DNA of 64,000 bases from Pictodentalium vernedei (GCA_031216915.1 CM062290.1:385560718-385624717); one strand, 5' to 3'; numbered from the stretch's first letter, positions 12,458-22,396 are shown. Numbers and translations: made by a program. Notes: generated by a model from the letters alone, not told the origin.

Positions 12458-13586
12458 CAGTAAAACCTGTCTTGAGAGACACCTGTCTTGAGAGACCACA
12501 TCTACCAGGCACCGATTGGTTTTACTCTATAATGGACCTGCTATGAGAGACCACCTGTCTTGAGAGATCACTGTGACCTGAGTTAAAACACAAGACGCCC
12601 GAATGGAATGATTTAACGCGCCGAAGGCACACAGGGACGGTATGGGGAACAAGCCCCTTTCAACCCTCATTGACTGTAAATGACTAATTTCCACATGTCT
12701 ACTCGTGTTGAAGGAGGAACAGGTTCAGGTACTCGGCAGGTGTCACTGGTTGCGGCGTGATGGTCTCTTTGACTGATGTCAGTTGAACCCTCGGGTGAGG
12801 ACCAGTGTGAGAGGTTGGATCCTCTCACAAAGGTACTACCTCTCCCGAGGGTGCAGTCGATCTGGATTTTCGGGCAAGTATAGTCTGCCACTTCGGAGAT
12901 GATATTGAGTGACTGTGACCTGGTACCAACTTGTATTTTTATGCCATAATAGACCTGTCTTGAGAGACCACCCCTTTGAAGACTGAAACCATGACAAAAA
13001 CTTTCTATCTGTTCTGGAATTGGGAAATCCATTGTGGTTATACTAACATAATTAAAAGTATTAAAAGCTCTTAATTGGGTTTCAATTGCTAACTCATTAC
13101 AGATTGAGATGTTTTTATAAGACTTCTGTGAAAAGATTAGGATTATTGCTGAATGAACAATTTCAAACATACCTGAAATGTGACAGATAGGAATAAAAAT
13201 AAATTTGTGTTGAAAATCTTTTTGTAACAAATTGAAATGGACTGTTATAAAAATTATAAAAATAAATTAGTGTTGAAAATCTTCAAGGAAGATTTTCAAC
13301 ACTAATTTATTAAAAATAAATTAGTGTTGAAAATCTTCTTTGAAGATTTTCAACACTAATTTATTTTTATAATTTTTATAACAGTCCATTTCAATTTGTT
13401 ACAAAAACTTCATAAAAAAGAACAACTACAAAGTAATTACAAAAATCCATTCTTCTCCATTTCTGAATTTTGTGGTTGGTTATTCACGGACTTGAGAAAA
13501 CCTGAAACCTGTTATGAGAGACCACCTGTCTTGAGAGATCACTTTTGTGTGGCCCAAAGGGCGGTCTCTCAAGACAGGTTCTACTG
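12458..13586. mobile_element. pogo/Tc1-mariner-like MITE, copy 1
   Basis: It begins CAGTAAAACCTGTCTTGAGA after a TA and ends with the inverted TCTCAAGACAGGTTCTACTG. Internal sub-repeats of 'CTTGAGAGACCACCTGT' and an AT-rich palindromic core ('TTAGTGTTGAAAATCTTC' arms at about 13260-13370, here duplicated) are shared with copy 2 at 22802-23542. A 331 bp insertion with an 11 bp duplication makes this copy longer. No transposase is encoded. TA duplication and CAGT ends suggest the pogo branch. Confidence 0.75.
12581..12911. mobile_element. 331 bp insertion with 11 bp target duplication
   Basis: ACTGTGACCTG occurs at 12570-12580 and again at 12912-12922, and the other MITE copy has it only once. 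The insert contains 'CTCTCACAAAGGTACTACCTC' and 'CTCGGGTGAGGACCAGTGTG' blocks whose reverse complement appears at about 52140-52210, so it is a dispersed family. The duplication length suggests a retroposed sequence, but no polymerase III boxes or tail were recognised. Confidence 0.7.
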
Positions 13587-14050
13587 TTCTATTCTTCAAC
13601 CTTGAGTTTTTAGCAAAGATATTCAGAGTATTTTCAATTTATTTTCTTTTAAGTTTTTTCAGTCTTTCAATTTAGAAAATGAGAGGTGCGTTGTATACTG
13701 CTACTTCCATTTGGAGTGAAGCATGCTATTGTTGAGTCCCATTATCAGGAAAATGTTTTCAATAAATACATCAATAAACATCTGCACACTGTTCACTCTA
13801 TTGGTGTGCAGTAAATAGGGACTTCAAAAATATTACCTAACTTTTCAAATCAGCTTTTCACAGCAATAATAAAATTTGAGTTCGGTATGAAATGCAACTT
13901 CAGTGGAGCAATCGTAAGTCAATTAGTCAATGAGATGATTCTTCATGGAATGCATGAATGAGTAGCATTACTGTTCTTTGAAATTTGTCGAATTATGTTG
14001 TTTACATACCAATTCTCGTGAAGAAAAGCTTAATTATTTAAAGTTTTGTA
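13587..14050. other. intronic stretch without recognised features
   Basis: This AT-rich intron sequence follows the pogo-like MITE. No open frame or repeat shared with other parts of the window was recognised. Confidence 0.4.
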
Positions 14051-14063
14051 ATTCTACAGTATA

Positions 14064-14204
14064 AGTTACATGGCGTGTAGCTGGCTGATACATTTCCATA
14101 CAAGGCGATGAGTGTTCATATCAGGTGAGGCGAAGCCGAACCTGATATGAACACTCAGAGCCTTGTATGGAAATGTATCAGCCAGCTACACGCCATGTAA
14201 CATA
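14064..14204. repeat. fold-back repeat, arms about 65 bp
   Basis: GTTACATGGCGTGTAGCTGG on the left is mirrored by CCAGCTACACGCCATGTAAC on the right, with further pairing through 'GATACATTTCCATACAAGG' and 'GAGTGTTCATATCAGG', around a short centre (AGGCGAAGCC). A smaller related hairpin, CTCACCTGATATTAAT and its complement, lies at 14815-14844. This is probably a fold-back MITE. Confidence 0.75.
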
Positions 14205-14999
14205 TTTATTATGTCGAAAGTCCATGTAAATCAAGCGATTAATAATTTTCTCCATAAACAAACAACGGCCCGGAATTTATTTTTCAGGAACCACTATTGA
14301 TAGCACCGCGCAGAATCATGAACAGTAACAGGCACCGGTACGTGTAACCATGGTAATTGTAAACAAATCATCACTTTGCGAAGGGCGATTGACGTACTTG
14401 TTTACAAATGAAACGAATCGCTGCTTGCCACTGAGATCAGTGCTGCTTGCCAACTCGGCATAATCTGGAGGCCCCTTGCGTACATTAACTGTTGTTACTA
14501 CCTAAAAAGGACTAATAAAGCAGTTTTGAACATTAAAAATCACTTTTTTACTGTAGAGCAAACAATAACAATAACGCAACTTTGAACTTTGAAGTTGAAT
14601 CTGAAACGCACACTGACTTTCTGTTAATTCTGTTTGATCGGAATGTTTCAAAAAAAAGTTTTATCTTAATAAATTTAATATATTTAATGTTTTAAATCAC
14701 AAAATACGGTATCTTGAAAATATTTTCGGAACCTAAATTCTCTTATTTTGTTTTAATTTAGATTTTGAAAATTCGAAGTGAGGGGAATTGCATCAAAATA
14801 GTAATGGCGGCTACTCACCTGATATTAATTAATATCAGGTGAGTAACCCGATACGGTGGAATCTTTAGAAGGTATTCCAGCATTTTGATTGGACAAACTA
14901 ACTTTGAGACATAATAATTACTAATTCATGGTGTATTATTCACATTTCCGTGCATGAATTATATTATTTGATCTATTTCACGCACAAACAGAATTTTAA

Positions 15000-15445
15000 C
15001 CCTTTACGGAAAACATGATAGGCCGCACAAAGTAGATGTTCTGTTTCTCAGGCCACGTTTTGTAAAATTGCATGCGGGTGGGCGTTTTTTTATTTTATAT
15101 TTTATTTTTGTAATTACTTCTTTGCCATCAGAAGTTCATATTCTTGGTTTATTTTATGTATTAGGCCTCATAATCTACTGAATAGCAAGGGTGGTGGTGT
15201 ATTTCGTCCCTTGGGTGCAACAAGGCTTTGCAATGCTAAAGCATTGCAAAGCCTTGTTGCACTCAAGGGACAAATTTATCAATTTTATTAACTTGTGTAA
15301 AATATCAGACATAAACCATTTAATTTTTATTTTTTCAAGTTTGCATTGGTCATAAAAGGAGAGAATGCGGCAGCCAAAAGGACCATGCGGGAGGGCCTGA
15401 GAAACAGATTTTTAATTTTATTAAGCCATATCAAAATTTGTTATT
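15000..15445. mobile_element. possible TTAA-flanked MITE with palindromic core
   Basis: TTAACCCTTTACGG at 14996 opens the stretch, and TTAA at 15446-15449 closes it. An inner inverted pair, CTGTTTCTCAGGCC and GGCCTGAGAAACAG, is present, along with a hairpin of AACAAGGCTTTGCAATGC around 15225-15265. The right terminal repeat is not a clean complement of the left, so the element may be truncated or composite. Confidence 0.45.
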
Positions 15446-15449
15446 TTAA

Positions 15450-15635
15450 CCCTTTGAAATATTATTATTAGAGGTTTATACACAGGGCATTGGTGATAAA
15501 ATAATGGCTGCAGACTGCAGCCAGATGGCTGCAGTTATTATTTTATCCTCACTGTATATTGTTATTGGACTAACCCATCTCACTGTAAGTGTTCACAAAG
15601 GCGATAACCATACTAGGAAATGAGGGTTCCAAGGG
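15450..15635. mobile_element. piggyBac-like MITE (TTAA), 186 bp
   Basis: It is flanked by TTAA at 15446-15449 and 15636-15639, with ends CCCTTTGAAA and TTCCAAGGG. The core holds a GGCTGCAG-rich hairpin near 15510-15535. The right TTAA is shared with the next MITE, so the two sit in direct contact. Confidence 0.65.
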
Positions 15636-15639
15636 TTAA

Positions 15640-15815
15640 TCTCTCCCCTAATTCTTAAAACGAATTTCAACAAAACCATATCATGTGACCCATCATGGAA
15701 CAAGCTCATTCCAATGAGGCTTCCTATGATATGGTTTTGTTGGTATTTTAAAATGTTTTTCTACTGCATAAATTATGTATTACGTGGATTGATGCAGCAG
15801 TTCATTGGATAAGGG
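15640..15815. mobile_element. piggyBac-like MITE (TTAA), 176 bp
   Basis: It is flanked by TTAA at 15636-15639 and 15816-15819. The core carries 'CAACAAAACCATATCATGTG' and its inverted partner around 'GAACAAGCTCATTCCAATGAGG', the same palindrome as in the MITE at 41519-41759. Confidence 0.7.
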
Positions 15816-16000
15816 TTAATCACTAGCTAGATGGAGACAAGGCATGCACGCTGTTATTTACTAACAAAAAATAAAAACTGCATGAGTGATGGCAAGCAAA
15901 AGCGACAGTTCGCCTCAAAATTGAAAGACTCGTGAAAATACAATCCTATCATCTTTTCGTGAAAACATGTCAAGTGATCTTTTATTCGATCACACTTTAA

Positions 16001-16237
16001 CCCTTCACCCAACGTAAAGACCAAAACCGGCCAGCGCTATTCTCAAAACTCGCCAATTAAGTTTCAGTATTTTTTCATTTTTTTGTCTCAAAAACATAGG
16101 TTATGACCCCTCGTTGGAACGAGCTCATTCCAATGAGGGGGTCATAACCTATATTTTTGAGACAAAAAATGAAAAAAATTAGTTATTCAAGAATTTTTTT
16201 TTGCAAGTGTCATCTGCTTTTCATGTAAGGTAAAGGG
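16001..16237. mobile_element. piggyBac-like MITE (TTAA), 237 bp, intact
   Basis: It is flanked by TTAA at 15997-16000 and 16238-16241, with ends CCCTTCACCCAACGT and GTAAGGTAAAGGG. The centre is a long palindrome: 'CTCAAAAACATAGGTTATGA' pairs with its complement around GAACGAGCTCATTC. This is the clearest full copy of the family and serves as reference for the interrupted copies. TTAA duplication and CCC ends are piggyBac hallmarks; no transposase is present. Confidence 0.85.
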
Positions 16238-16321
16238 TTAAGATGCTAGGCTAATGAATAAACACAATGAGCAGTTGTTAAAACAAACGTGAGGTTCTGT
16301 CAAATTAACTAAAAAGGATAT

Positions 16322-16423
16322 TATTTCCATGTGGATTGAAATAACAAAGATTTCTTGGTCCAGTACCAAAATCAAAAGTAGACTCACACTTCATATTAAA
16401 TAAAGTCACCTTGGCTGGCATGT
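16322..16423 (-). CDS. EIF2A: EIF2A internal exon (fourth in window)
   Basis: This exon reads MPAKVTLFNMKCESTFDFG, then TGPRNLCYFNPHGN, the eIF2A region containing the conserved 'MPAK-T-FN-KC' and 'FDFGTGPRN' stretches. On the minus strand the acceptor is TTTTAAAACAG with no pyrimidine tract but with TTCTTTAAC 12 bases upstream. The downstream boundary is GGAAATA/ATATCCTTTTT, an AT-AC U12-type donor. The final base A combines with TC of the next exon to make Ile, so the peptide runs HGN-I-LCLAGFGN without a gap. If an ordinary GT donor were forced further downstream, the join would not match the family. Confidence 0.92.
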
Positions 16424-16526
16424 CTGTTTTAAAATGTTAAAGAATTTTATCTACTTGTGATATCCAAGAAGCATGCATATATAGTGAAAATGACAAACAA
16501 TGAAAGCATTAACATTTATTTATTCA

Positions 16527-16886
16527 TTTATTGGTGTTTATGGTCACATACTTATGCACAATAGCTAATTGTGACCATGAGTTTTACCGGTGAAGGAAGT
16601 CAAAGTACCCAGAGAGAACCACCGAGCATTGACAAGCAACTATCAGCTCCTCAACATTCTAACTCTGTTCAAGCTCCGCTCAAGCAGAGTTACAGTTGTT
16701 GAAGACATGTTCACCATCAACATGCAGTACACCTTAGTACATGATGTCATCATACCCCCATGTAGGCAACCGGGATAAAGTGCCTTGCCCAAGGACACAA
16801 TGCGGGTCGTCCCAGACAGAGATCGAACTTGGGACCTCTAGCATAGAGGTCCAACAGTCTACTACTGAGCCACCGCGCTCCCAATA
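16527..16886 (-). mobile_element. tRNA-derived SINE
   Basis: Read on the minus strand, the head GGTGGCTCAGTAGTAGAC resembles an A box and GTCCCAAGTTCGATCTC a B box of a tRNA promoter. The body includes 'TTGTGTCCTTGGGCAAGGCA' and 'CGGTGGTTCTCTCTGGGTAC', and the tail ends near 'CACCAATAAATGAATAAATAA'. Related copies lie at 20739-21093, 21836-22396 and 48150-48508. The 3' end is TA-rich with no clear target duplication; the left MITE TTAA follows immediately after 16886. Confidence 0.8.
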
Positions 16887-16939
16887 GCATTAACCCTTTA
16901 CCCAACGTAACGACCAAAACCGGTCAGCGCTATTCTAAA

Positions 16940-19900
16940 TGAAAGTGTCAATGACACTGTAGCTTAACTTGTGTGTTGTGTTTGATGAAAAGGATAATGT
17001 TCAATGTTTATGAAAGGATTATGAAATAAGACAAGAATTGTGATAATTGGGAATGTGTTCATTTCTGTTCCCTGTATGCTATGTTTATGATAAAAATAAT
17101 ATGAGGTGTACACTGTACTAAAGATCTGAGGGGTGGGTTAATATGACCTCACAGTTAATATATGTGGCCCTCACAGTTAACATATATCAACAAAATTACA
17201 ATGAAATTATTCCAAAATGAGTCATCCTATCAAGTTACATTAAAATCCCTTCATAAATATGGCCTGTAGACTGTGCTAAAGGTTTTCGGGCTTCGGGCCC
17301 CTGTAGCCGTCAGTTTCCCAATTGCGTCCAAAGGGGACGTTCTCATCTAGACATTATATGAAGTCAACCTACCAAGTTACAATGAAATCCCTCCATAAAT
17401 ATGACCTGTAGACTGTGCTAAAGGTTTTCGGGCTTCAGGCACCTGTAGACATCACAGTTGACCAACCACGACCAAAAGGGGATGTCATCATCTAGGCATT
17501 ATATGGAGTCAACCTAACAAGTTACAATGAAATCCTTCCATAAATACGACCTACAGACATGCTAAAGGTTTTTGGGCTCGGGCAGCCATCAAGGCTGAAT
17601 GATCGTGACCAAAAGGGGACGTTCTCATCTGGACACTATTTGGAGTCATCCTACCAAGCTACAATAAAATCCCTTCATAATTATGACCTGTAGACTGTTC
17701 TAAAGGTTTTCGGGCTTTGGGCCCCTGAAGCCGTCACAGTTGCCCACTCGTGTCCAAAAGGAGACGTTCTCATCTAGACATTATATGAAGTCAACCTACC
17801 AAGTTACAATGAAATCCCTTCATAAATATGACCTTAGACTGTGCTAAAGTTCTTCGGGCTTCGGGCTCGGGCAGCCATCATGGTTGAATGATCGCAACCA
17901 AAGGGGACAATCTCATCTGGGCATCATCTGGAGTGATCCTGCGAAGTTACAATGAAATCCCTTCATAAATATGACCTGCAGACTGTGTTCAAGGTTTTCG
18001 GGCTTCGGGCACCTGTAGCCATCACAGTTGACCAATCACGACCAAAAGGGGATGTCATCATCTTGGCATTATATGGAGTCAACCTAACAATGTTACAATG
18101 AAATCCTTCTATAAATATAAACTTTTGCCTATGCTAAAGGTTTTTGGGCTCGGGCACACATCAAGGCTGAATGATCACGGCCAAAATGGGACGTTCTCAT
18201 CTTGACCTTATTTGGAGTCAACCTACCAAGTTACAATGAAATCCCTTCATAAATATGACCTGTAGACAGTGCTAAAGGTTTTTGGGCTTCTGGCACCTTT
18301 AGCCGTCAAAGTTGCCCAAACATGTCCAAAAGGGGACGTTCTCATCTAGGCATTATATGAAGTCAACCTACCAAGTTACAATGAAATCCCTTCACAAATA
18401 TGACTTGTAGACTGTGCTTAAGGTTTTCAGGCTTCGGGTTCGGGCAGCCATCATGGTTGAATAATCGCAACCAAAGGGGACAATCTCATCTGGGCATCAT
18501 CTGGAATGATCCTATGAAGTTACAATGAAATCCCTTCATAAATATGGCCTGTAGACTGTGCTCAAGGTTTTTGGGCTTCGGGCACTTGTAGCCAACACAG
18601 CTGACCAATTACGACCAAAAGGGGATGTCATCATCTAGGCATTATCTGGAGTCAACCTAATAGGTTACAATGAAATCGTTCCATAAATATGACCTTTTAC
18701 CTATGCTAAAGGTTTTTGGGCTCGGGCACCCATCAAGGCTGAATGATCGCGATCAAAAGGGGACATTCTCATCTAGACATTATTTGGAGTCATCCTACCA
18801 AGTTACAATGAAATCCCCTCATAAATATGACCTGTAGACTGTGCTAAAGGTTTTCAGGCTTCGGGCACCTTTAGCCGTCACAGTTGCCCAATCATGTCCA
18901 AAAGGGGATGTTCTCATCTAGACATTATATGAAGTTAACCTACCAAGTTACAATGAAATCCCTTCATAAATATGACCTGTAGACTGTGCTAAAGGTTTTC
19001 GGGCTTCGGGCTCGGGCAGTCATCATGGGTGAATGATCGCACGTTCTCATCTAGACATTATATGAAGTTAACCTACCAAGTTACAATGAAATCCCTTCAT
19101 AAATATGACCTGTAGACTGTGCTAAAGGTTTTCGGGCTTGGGCAGCCATCATGGGTGAATGATCGCAACCATAGGGGACAATCTCATCAGAGCATCATCT
19201 GGAGTGATCCTAAGAAGTTACAATGAAATCCCTTCATAAATATGACCTGTAGACTGTGCTCAAGGTTTTCGGGCTTCGGGCACTTGTAGCCATCACAACT
19301 GACCAATCACGACCGAAAGGGGATGTCATCATCTAGGCATTATATGGAGTCAACCTAACAGGTTACAATGAAATCCTTCCATAAATATGACCTTTTGCCT
19401 ATGCTAAAGGTTTTTGGGCTCGGGCACCCATCAAGGCTGCATTATCGCGATCAAAATGGGACGTTCTCATCTAGACATTATTTGGAATCACCCTGCCAAG
19501 TTACAATGAAATCATTTCATAAATATGATCTCTAGACTGTGCTAAAGGTTTTCGGGCTTCGGGCTCCTGTAGCCGTCACAGTTGCCCAATCACGTCCAAA
19601 GGGGGACTTTCTCATCTAGACATTGTATGAAGTCAACCCACCAAGTTACAATGAAATTCCTCAATAAATATGACCTGTAGACTGTGCTAATGGTTTTCGG
19701 GTTTTGGGCTCGGGCAGTCGTCACGGTTGGCAGATCATGCCCAAATGGGGAAATTTGCATCTAGACATCATAAGGAGTCATCCTACCAAGTTACAATGAA
19801 ATCCCTCCACATTAAACATGACCTGCAGACTGTGCTAAAAGTTTTTGGGTTTCGGGCTTGTGCAGCCATCACGGTTGATAGATCATGCCCAAAAGGGGAC

Positions 19901-20094
19901 GTTCTCGTCTAGGCACTATACAGAGGCATCCTACCAAGTTACAATGAAATCCCTTCATAAATACGACCTGTAGACTGTGCTAATGGTTTTCGGGTTTTGG
20001 GCTCAGGCAGCCATACCGGTTGCCCGATCGCGACCAAAAGGGGACGTTCTCATCTAGACCCCAAACCTGCATATGAAATTTCGTGTCGATCAGA
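16940..20094. mobile_element. Helitron-like element with ~143 bp tandem core
   Basis: It opens with TGAAAGTGTCAATGACACTG, the same left end as the elements at 43322, 46054 and 61539. From about 17230 to 20060 it consists of roughly 20 copies of a ~143 bp unit carrying 'AAGTTACAATGAAATCCC', 'CATAAATATGACCTGTAGAC' and 'GCTAAAGGTTTTCGGGCTTC'. The right end, near 'CGTGTCGATCAGAAA', lacks the hairpin and CTAA found on the other copies. No protein is encoded. Host sequence fits A|T insertion. Confidence 0.72.
17230..20060. repeat. tandem array with four-monomer higher-order period
   Basis: Monomers average about 143 bp. Four types alternate, distinguished by the stretch after GGGCTTCGGG: a 'CTGTAGCCGTCACAGTTGCC' type, a 'CGGGCAGCCATCATGGTTGA' type, a 'TGTAGCCATCACAGTTGACC' type followed by GGGGATGTCATC, and a 'CGGGCACCCATCAAGGCTGA' type. 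The order recurs with a period near 575 bp (first type at about 17715, 18290 and 18865, then 19565 after one duplicated monomer). Confidence 0.8.
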
Positions 20095-20285
20095 AATTGC
20101 CAATTAATTTTCATTACTTTTTCATTTTTTGTCTCAAAAACATAGGTTATGAACCCTCATTGGAACGAGGCCGTTCCAACGAGGGGTCATAACCTATGTT
20201 TTTGAGACAAAAAATGAGAAAAATTAGTGATTCAAGAATTTTTTTTGCAAGTGTCGTCTGCTTTTCATGTTAGGTAAAGGGTTAA

Positions 20286-20738
20286 CAGGGTTCCCCCCAC
20301 TGATATCAGGGATTCAAATTTAAGCACTATTTGAGCACTTTTCAAGGAATTTGACAACGATTTTCAAGGACTATCAGCACTTTACATATTGGGCAAACGA
20401 TCATTTTATTTGCCTGTCGTTCACCTAAAAATATTAAGGTGAAATTTTTTTCGTTTCCCTACATTACGAGATCTACGATAAATATCTTGACTCGAATTGT
20501 CATTTTATTCATTTGTGAACTATCCCAGAACCACCATCTGCATTGTAATGATAAAAAAACTAAGTGTTATGATAACATAATGATGAAATGCTGTGACGTA
20601 GCACACTGTTGGAAAGGGCACTCTGAGCTCTCTGGGCTCTTTCCAACAGTGTATTACATCACAGCATATTATCAGATTACTGACAGAAAGACACGAAATA
20701 AACTGCAATGGTCTAGAATCTATACACCAGACTGAGGT
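20286..20738. other. intronic stretch with a fold-back segment
   Basis: The first part has 'AAGCACTTTTCAAGGAATTT'-like sequence that recurs at about 22480-22530. Around 20560-20690 inverted segments pair ('GCTGTGACGTAGCACACTGTT' arm, 'AACAGTGTATTACATCACAG' arm). No coding potential is evident. Confidence 0.45.
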
Positions 20739-21093
20739 AGGTTATTTATTGGGGTTTAACGACCTTTTGACAGCCAGGGTCACTGCATGTCGGACAGTTT
20801 TACGAATGGAGGAAGCCGGAGTACCCAGAGAGAACCACCAAGCAATGGCAAGCAACTATCAGGCTCCCCAACATACTAACACCACACAAGCAGGGTTAGC
20901 ATTGGTTGAAGACAAGTGCACCACCAATGTTCAGTACGCCTTAGTACAAGGCATCATTGTGCCCCCATGCGGGCAATGGGGGTGAAGTGTCTTGCTCAAG
21001 GACACAACGCATTTGCCGCAGGTGGGATTCGAACCGAGGACCTCCCGGCTTGGAGCCTGCACTTCTGCCTACTCAGCCACTATGTCCCCTTTT
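20739..21093 (-). mobile_element. tRNA-derived SINE, second copy
   Basis: The minus-strand head reads ATAGTGGCTGAGTAGGCAG (A-box-like) and CCTCGGTTCGAATCCCACC, a perfect B-box core GGTTCGAATCC. The body shares 'GTTGTGTCCTTGAGCAAGAC' and 'GGTGGTTCTCTCTGGGTACT' with the other SINE copies. It lies in the EIF2A intron in sense with the gene. Confidence 0.85.
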
Positions 21094-21719
21094 CATTATT
21101 AACTGAGTAACTAACCCAGTGCACTGAACAGCTTCAGTGTCAATGTCATCTATATCAACTTTTTATCCAATGAAATGGCAAAAACAAGCCAATACTATTC
21201 TCAAAAAGTGTTCAAATGCAACTTATGGCCACTTATTGGAATGGTTTGTGGAAATTTCTTTTAGTGAATTCCTAAAATGGAAACAATGTTTTTTCAATTA
21301 ATGGTTTGTTAAAAATGGACAAAAATGTTTGAAAGGCTCGTGACTGGGTCCATTCAAAATTGTATGTTCGCTCTCCTCCCTGCAATACAATAGTGTCTCA
21401 CCTGTGAAAGGTAAAATGTGAGAACACTAAATCTGAGATACTTTTCCCATTTGTTTTGGAATGAAATTTTTTGTCATCACAGTTTTGTAATTTCCCCATC
21501 AGTGGGAACTCCGGGAAGTGAAGCAGTGCTTGTTTACCATAGTAAACAAGCTCTGTTTTACTGGTAAAATAGGTTCCAGTCACCAATGGTTGGGGTGGAA
21601 GTCCTCTAAAATGGGCGACATGTGTATAAACGATTGACTAAAGTTTCCTTTATCTTTATGTTGTGGTCATGACTTGCCATTGTGCAGAAATATGGTACCT
21701 TAACCCTTTGAGACTTTAA

Positions 21720-21835
21720 TTATCCTGACGTTCAAACGTCACTGGGAATTCAGTTTCTTCAACGTTTTTCAAAATGTGACGTCAAACGTCGAAAAGTAGA
21801 AAAGACAAGTTCAAGATCGATGTATTTTTATTTAT
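21720..21835. other. partial TTAA element end
   Basis: TTAACCCTTTGAGACTTTAA at about 21702 resembles the CCCTTTGAA end of the MITE at 15450. A small palindrome, GACGTTCAAACGTC, follows. The partner end was not located, because a SINE begins near 21836. Confidence 0.35.
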
Positions 21836-22228
21836 TTTTTTTTATTAGGGTTTAACGACACATTAACAGCCAGGGTCATATCATGTCGGTGCCAGTTTTA
21901 CGGGTGGAGGAAGCCAGAGTACCTGGAGAGAACCACCGAGCAACGACGAGCAGCTGCCAGCTCTCCAACATCGTAACTCTGCACCGCGGCACAGGCAATG
22001 TTAGATTGGTTGAAGACATGCGCACCATCGACGTGCAGTACGCCTTAGTACACAGCGTCATCGTGCCCCCATGCAGGCAATCGGGGTTAAGTGCCTTACC
22101 CAAGGACACAATGCGGGAGCACGAATCAGTCGCTGAAATGGTCACCCATCCAACTACTAACCGCGCTCGACGTTGCTTAACTTCGGTGATCTGACGAGAA
22201 CCGGTTACCGCCACACCACCGCGCTCCC
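21836..22228 (-). mobile_element. SINE with 5S rRNA-derived head (SINE3-type)
   Basis: The minus-strand head (22228-22116) reads CTCGTCAGATCACCGAAGTT, AAGCAACGTCGAGCGC, then GTTAGTAGTTGGATGGGTGACC, following the internal promoter region of 5S rRNA (box A, intermediate element and box C order). The rest of the element has the same body as the tRNA-headed SINEs nearby, including 'TTGTGTCCTTGGGTAAGGCA' and 'GGTGGTTCTCTCCAGGTACT'. 5S-headed SINEs are called SINE3. Confidence 0.85.
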
Positions 22229-22396
22229 TCACTATCGATGTGCAGTATGCCTTAGTACACAATGCCACCATGCCCCCACGTGGGCAATAGGGGTGAAGGG
22301 TCTTGTCTAAGGCCACACTGCATTTGCCGCAGGTGGGATTCGAACAGAGGACCTCTAGACTTGCAGCCTGAACCTCTACCAACTGAACCACCGTGC
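22229..22396 (-). mobile_element. truncated tRNA-headed SINE joined to 5S-headed SINE
   Basis: The head at the right end reads CGGTGGTTCAGTTGGTAGAG and CTCTGTTCGAATCCCACC on the minus strand, good A- and B-box matches. The body stops after about 170 bases ('ACTGCACATCGATAGTGA'), directly abutting the 5S head of the neighbour. Confidence 0.75.

Larger units (their letters stand above)
7060..16321 (-). other. U12-type AT-AC intron of EIF2A (9.26 kb)
   Basis: The minus-strand intron begins ATATCCTTTTT, matching the U12 donor consensus ATATCCTTT, and ends GTTCTTAACTGTTTTGAC. The branch-like GTTCTTAAC (plus 7069-7077) keeps the TCTTAAC core of the TTCCTTAAC consensus, and its adenosine lies about 10 bases from the AC acceptor, the usual spacing for minor-spliceosome introns. 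The join restores an eIF2A reading frame exactly. Contents in this window: DIRS element E, a pogo-like MITE with a nested insert, a fold-back repeat and several TTAA MITEs. The assignment is inferred from sequence; I have no transcript evidence. Confidence 0.88.
16894..20281. mobile_element. piggyBac-like MITE interrupted by a tandem-cored element
   Basis: TTAACCCTTTACCCAACGTAA at 16890 and TTAGGTAAAGGGTTAA at 20270-20285 are the two ends of the same family as 16001-16237. Between them, bases 16940 to about 20094 are foreign: the MITE sequence stops after 'GCGCTATTCTAAA' and resumes with 'TTGCCAATTAATTTTCA', exactly where the intact copy is continuous. The palindromic core is at 20110-20220. 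Confidence 0.82.

Noticed and set aside
16322-16423. Exon extended to an ordinary GT donor at TTTTTA/GTTAAT
   Set aside because: It would add residues absent from eIF2A and break the phase with the next exon. The AT-AC donor gives an exact join.
17230-20060. Possible CRISPR array
   Set aside because: Units of ~143 bp repeat along their whole length with no unique spacers, and the context is eukaryotic intron between transposon ends.
20439-20735. 98-codon plus-strand frame
   Set aside because: It lies in a fold-back segment and in intron of a gene on the other strand. It has no domain and no neighbouring splice sites that would suggest an exon.
20980-21093. Functional tRNA gene on the minus strand
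   Set aside because: A and B boxes are present but no cloverleaf with an acceptor stem can be drawn, and the sequence continues into a SINE body shared by several copies.
22116-22228. 5S rRNA gene
   Set aside because: The similarity is limited to the internal promoter region with many differences, and it is fused to a SINE body. A functional 5S gene is unlikely.
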